A stretch of DNA of 64,000 nucleotides from Mycobacterium dioxanotrophicus (GTDB lineage Bacteria > Actinomycetota > Actinomycetes > Mycobacteriales > Mycobacteriaceae): assembly GCF_002157835.1 (NCBI RefSeq), contig NZ_CP020812.1, positions 42,338-106,337 on the forward strand, written 5' to 3'. Shown here one piece after another: positions 60,518-64,000 of the stretch. The notes beneath the pieces are model-generated. The model did no database searches and was not told the DNA's origin. It saw only the letters and a list, made by a program, of their open reading frames with translations. The position numbers were made by a program, and so were the translations under genes. The first letter of the stretch is position 1. The number at the start of each line of letters is the position of its first letter.

Positions 60518-61371
60518 TCATCGGGCGCCCCCGAAGGATCCGGCGGCGTCGCTGGAGAACCCGAGCGCCAGCACTACCAGCGCAGACGCGGCAGCGAGCG
60601 CGCCGATGAGTGTCGCCCGTGTCTGGATCCAGCTGGAGACCACCGCGGAGACGTCAGTGAGTCCGCCACCACGGCCCGCGGCGACCGGGGCGTCGCTGGT
60701 GGCCGCCGGGTACCAGTACCAGGCCAGATAGGCGCCGGTGAGCAGCAGGACGACAGCGGTGACCCGTGGGCCATGGCGGGCCAATCGCGCGACGTGGCGG
60801 GTGAGTCCGCTGCCTGCCGCGGCGGTGGCCAGGGCGAGCAGCAGCAGGACGGTCGCCGAGCCAGCAGCGTAGACACCGAAGACGAGCAGGAGCCGGCATA
60901 GCTGTAGGTGGCCTGCGCCTGCGCGATGACCGCGAGGATCACCCCGAACGTGCACGACAGCGAAGCCAGCGCGTAGCCGACCCCAAACGCAGCCATCCGG
61001 GCAGTGGGTGGGAGTCCCGCGGCTGCCCGGCCGGGGATCCGAGGCACCCGCACCGAGACCGAGCGTCCGGCTAGCATCCACAGGCCGAGAACCACCAGCA
61101 GGATGCCGACGGCCAGGCCAAGCGACGGCGCGGCGCGAATCAGCCCTCGGGCGCCGGCGCTGACTACCAGGCCAGCTGCCGCGAGGGTGCCGGCGAACCC
61201 CACCGCCAACACGAGACCGGCCCGCAGCGCCCGCAGCAGCCGCACCGGGACCGTTGAGGCATCGGTGTCGCCGAGGGTGTGGGTGATCCAGGCCGGGAGT
61301 AGCGCGAACCCGCACGGGTTCACGGGCGCGACCATGCCGGCCGCGAAGGCGAGGGTGAGCAGTCCGCCCAT
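60518..61371 (-). pseudogene. ccdA: CcdA-type thiol/disulphide membrane protein, frameshifted
   Basis: Frame one (from the ATG at 61371) has GGLLTLAFAAGMVAPVNPCGFALLPAWI (first conserved Cys) and MAAFGVGYALASLSCTFGVILAVI (second Cys), the CcdA/DsbD core. Near 60896 the membrane pattern moves to another frame: LLVFGVYAAGSATVLLLLALA and TAVVLLLTGAYLAWYWYP, ending at 60518. One missing base restores it. The stop codon TGA is formed by the IS end, so the native C-terminus may be changed. Last gene of the mer operon. Confidence 0.8.
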
Positions 61372-61374
61372 GGG

Positions 61375-61898
61375 TCAGGCTCCGGCCTTTGCCAGTTCGG
61401 CGGTGATCGTCGCGGCGTCGGGGTCGGTGGCGCGGAAGGTCACCGTGCCGTCGGCGTCGACGACGATCAGGGTGGACAGAGCGGCCACCTCGAATCGCCG
61501 GGAGAGTGCCGCGCCATCGTCGATTGCGGCCGGTACGTGTTCGGCGTCGACGGACTCCATGAAGTCGCCGATCAGGGCCTTGGATTCGCCGGGGTCCATG
61601 TCGACGGCGAGGAAGCTTGCCACGGTGCCGGCGTTCTCGGCGGTGGTGGCGGCCTCGCCGAGGGACCGGACGCCGTTGACGCATTCGCCGCACCCGACGG
61701 AGAAGAAGAACACCGCGGTGGGCTTCCCGTTGGCGGGCAGGCTGATCTGCTGGCCATCGACGCTGGTCACGGTGGCGGGTGAACCGGAACCGGCGGTCGC
61801 GGGTCGGCACTGTTGCCGCAGGCGGTCAGGGTCAGCGATCCGGCGGCGAGTACGGCGGCGATCGAGAGCGCGGCGTGGTGGCGGCGGGTGATTCTCAT
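61375..61898 (-). pseudogene. TlpA/redoxin-like lipoprotein of the mer operon, frameshifted
   Basis: The start (ATG 61898) encodes a lipoprotein signal ending AAGSLTLTACGNSADP. One base is missing near 61808; the next frame continues AGSGSPATVTSVDGQQISLP, then the redoxin motif FFFSVGCGECVNGV (Cys-x2-Cys) and FMESVDAEHVPAAIDDGAAL to the stop at 61375. It would form a periplasmic thiol pair with CcdA, 3 bp downstream. Such pairs are common in actinobacterial mercury operons. Confidence 0.78.
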
Positions 61899-62185
61899 CG
61901 GTTCTGCTCGTCCTTCGGTCGACGTTTTCGTTGGTGGGCATGGGCGGGCAGCAGCCGTGGCCGGCGGTGCGCCGCCGCGGCGGGAGATGGCAATCAGCGC
62001 GAGGATCGCCAGGGCGATCCCGGCGCCGATGACCCACGGTTGCGGAGGAACGCGCCGATACCGGCGATCGCGCCACCGGCGATGAGGATGGGGAGCAGGG
62101 CGCAACAGGCGACCATGAGCAGCGCGGCGCCGGCTCCGAGGAGCAGGCCGCTGCCTCCCGGGCGATCGTCGTGGTTGGACATCAT
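61895..62185 (-). pseudogene. Small mercury-transport-type membrane protein, frameshifted
   Basis: The ATG at 62185/62182 leads to DDRPGGSGLLLGAGAALLMVACCALLPILIAGG, a membrane span with a Cys-Cys pair as in Hg(II) transport proteins. After FLRN one base is missing; the next frame reads PWVIGAGIALAILALIAISRRGG, a second span. A further shift is needed to reach a stop overlapping the next ATG. The Cys-Cys pair supports mercury uptake; it is not a standard MerT. Confidence 0.65.
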
Positions 62186-62214
62186 CGGTGTTCTCATTCC
62201 TTCAGTGGTATGGG

Positions 62215-62871
62215 TCAGCAGCAGCTGTGGCTGTCGTCGGCCGCGGCGGGCGCCTGGAGGCGGTTGAGCAGGCCGGTGGCGAGGGCGGCCCCGATCCGGC
62301 ACGCCTCGGCCACCGGGACCACTCCGCGCCGGGGTGCTCGGCCAGCCAGCCCGCGGCGTCCTCGGGGAGGTGAAGTAGTGCACCTGGTTGCAGAAGGAGG
62401 AACGGATCGAGGTGATCTGCTCCGGGTTCACCAGCGACACCACCGCGGTGGGCGGATCGACGCTGGTTGCACCTTCTGTGGGGTCGACGTTGACCCGAAC
62501 CGGCTCGCCGCTGACCGGGGAGGCCGACTCCACCTTTGCCGGGCGGTCCAGCAGGGCGGGGAAGATCAGCGTGTCCAGCGCACACCAGGTGTAGAGCTCC
62601 TCACCGGCCACGGTGAACCGGTGCGGGGTGGGGCGCAGGGTGAGGCCCTGGCCGATGATCCGGCCCTGATCGTCGTACTCGGTGTCCGGCACCGCCGCGA
62701 GACCGCGCCGTACGTCATCGAGGGTGCGGCTCGCAGCCGCGGCGAGTTGCTCGACGGTGACGGGGTCGCCGTCGACGAGCAGCCGCAGCAGCGGATCAGC
62801 AGGCCGGCGTCAAGGCCGGTCTCCTCGGGTCGGGTGAGTCGTTGGGGCAGTTGGGTGCTGAGGTCCGACAT
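62215..62871 (-). pseudogene. merB: Organomercurial lyase MerB, frameshifted
   Basis: The start at 62871 reads MSDLSTQLPQRLTRPEETGL. After a shift near 62790 the catalytic part is clear: YTWCALDTLIFP (first Cys and Asp of the C-D-C triad) and SFCNQVHYF (second Cys). After another shift near 62370 the end reads DAAGWLAEHPGAEWSRW and finally DDSHSCC at 62215. At least three one-base indels. Intact MerB cuts the carbon-mercury bond; MerA upstream would then reduce Hg(II). Confidence 0.85.
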
Positions 62872-62907
62872 CGCGGATGCCTCCTTCGTTGAGTGGGTGG
62901 GTGCGGG

Positions 62908-64000
62908 TCAGGCGCAGCAGGAGAGCTTGGAGACGTCGGTGGTGAAGGCCTTCGCGACGATCCGGATGCCCTCGGTCATGGTCAGGTAAGGCGCCCAGGC
63001 GTCGGCGACCTCGGCGATGGTCTTGCCGATGATGTGGACGCCCGCGGCGGCCAGTTCGCCGGCGTCCTTGGCGACCGCGGTCAGGCCGAGGATCTCGCCG
63101 GTGTCGGCGTTGGCGACCATCTTGATGAAGCCGCGGGTGTCCCGGTTGACCAGCGTTCGCGGCACGTATTCCAGCGGGAGCACCCGGCAGTCGCAGCGGA
63201 TCCCGGCCGCGAGGACTTGGGCCTCAGTCATCCCGACTGCGCCGATCGCGGGACTGGTGAACGTGACCCGGGGCAGCCGCATGTAGTCCACCGACCGCTC
63301 GGCGTCGGTGAAGGCGTTCTCGGCGACCACGGTGCCGTGGTGGGCGGCGACATAGACGAACTCGGGGTGCCCGGTCACGTCACCGGCCGCCCAGATCCGC
63401 GGGTTGGAGGACTGCAGCTGGTCGGTGACCACGATCTCGCCGACCTCGCCAGTCTTCACCTCGACCGCGTCGAGGTTGAGCCCGTCGGTCACCGGTCGGC
63501 GGCCGAGAGCGACCAGAACCTCGTCGGCGCGGAACTCCTGCGCGCCACCGGAGACGTCCGCGGTCACCACCACCTGGCCGGTGGCGGCGTCGCGGGTCAC
63601 GCGGGTCGGGACCGCTCGGCGGACCACCCGGATGCCCTCATCGGCGAAGACCTCCTGCAGCGCCTTGGAGACCTCCGACTCCTCCTTCGACGCGAGCCGG
63701 ACCGAACCAGCAGGGTCACCGTCGACCCGAGCCGGCGAACAGCTGCGCCTGCTCCAGGGCCACGTAGCCACCACGAGCACCAGCAGCGAGTCGGGGACCT
63801 CGGTCAACTCCATCGCCGTAGTCGAGGTCAGGTACCCGGCCTCCTCCAACCCTTGGATCGGCGGGCCCAGGGACGGACCCGGTGGCCACCAGGTACTGCG
63901 CTGCCTCGATGGTCTCGACGCTGCCATCCGCCGCGGCGACCTCGAGCAGGGGCGAATCCGGAGTGCCGGCGAACGCGGCGTTGCCGCGGCGGACCTGCCA
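62908..64000 (-). pseudogene. merA: Mercuric reductase MerA, C-terminal part, frameshifted, runs off right edge
   Basis: The long clean frame (63700 down to 62908) has the FAD/NADH-domain stretch RADEVLVALGRRPVTDGLNLD, NPRIWAAGDVTGHPEFVYVAAHHG, the dimerisation domain PRVTFTSPAIGAVGMTEAQV and the C-terminal LSCCA with the Cys pair that delivers Hg(II). Upstream of about 63710 the sequence must be read across several frames (QYLVATGS, then PPIQGLEEAGYLTSTTAMEL, then GGYVALEQAQLFA), so at least three indels. The N-terminal active-site Cys pair is outside the window. Confidence 0.87.

Larger units (their letters stand above)
57770..60520 (+). mobile_element. IS21-family insertion sequence 2 (about 2.75 kb)
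   Basis: The left end has TGACAGTCTGATTCGGGACC at 57770-57789 and a near copy (one change) at 57794-57813, the double terminal repeat of IS21 elements. The right end is less sure: the complement reads TGACCACGCGGGACAG from 60520, sharing TGAC...CGGGAC and a second TGAC at the same distance. No target duplication is visible. istA and istB are intact, so this element may be active. Confidence 0.7.

Noticed and set aside
1..64000. CRISPR array
   Set aside because: No regularly spaced short repeats were seen; the repeats found are IS ends, operators and one tandem duplication.

Overview
The window looks like a GC-rich Mycobacterium/Mycolicibacterium-type actinobacterial replicon. Supporting markers are a SigC-type ECF factor, a mycofactocin glycosyltransferase (mftF), an NDMA-dependent alcohol dehydrogenase, an MPT63-like secreted protein and a hemophore-like protein. 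The many insertion sequences, toxin-antitoxin modules and a mercury operon suggest a plasmid or genomic island, which is inference. No tRNA, rRNA or CRISPR array was recognised.

Region 1 (1-22.9 kb) is the core: a copper membrane monooxygenase (CuMMO, hmoCAB type) cluster. hmoC, hmoA and hmoB (14.7-17.8 kb) retain the known copper ligands of the PmoC and PmoB subunits. Two unrecognised single-span membrane proteins follow hmoB. Around them is a plausible hydrocarbon oxidation route: monooxygenase to alcohol, NDMA-dependent alcohol dehydrogenase (1.9-3.2 kb), aldehyde dehydrogenase (5.3-6.9 kb) and acyl-CoA synthetase (6.9-8.4 kb). A MoxR ATPase and CoxE/VWA pair follows the alcohol dehydrogenase. 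Two GAF-domain regulators, a SigC-like sigma factor, two zf-HC2 membrane proteins (putative anti-sigma factors), two copper-binding-type lipoproteins and a PepSY membrane protein suggest coupled control of substrate oxidation and copper supply. The promoter regions of the aldehyde dehydrogenase and hmoC genes share a composite element with an identical inverted repeat, GTCACA-N12-TGTGAC. Perfect hairpins lie between hmoC and hmoA and just after hmoB.

Region 2 (23-33.7 kb) begins with an mftF cut by an IS1380-type element; the other end of that element cuts a Fic gene. Then come four or five mycobacterial genes of a secretion-associated type, an endonuclease/phosphatase-family protein and a diguanylate cyclase.

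Region 3 (33.8-40.2 kb) holds an AraC regulator divergent from a sulfatase, a DUF1254 lipoprotein and small envelope or secreted proteins.

Region 4 (40.2-60.5 kb) is accessory: an AbiE system, an Xre/RES toxin-antitoxin pair, a Phd-like gene with a perfect operator palindrome, an MPT63-like protein, small regulators, a tandem duplication (about 2.9 kb, with a decayed second copy), an IS21-family element inserted with a 4-bp duplication into a 62-codon gene, a second AbiE system, and a second IS21-type element with intact istA/istB.

Region 5 (60.5-64 kb, minus strand) is a mercury/organomercurial resistance operon read from merA at the right edge through merB, a small membrane protein, a TlpA-like lipoprotein and CcdA. 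Every gene in it carries at least one frameshift, which means decay or sequence error.
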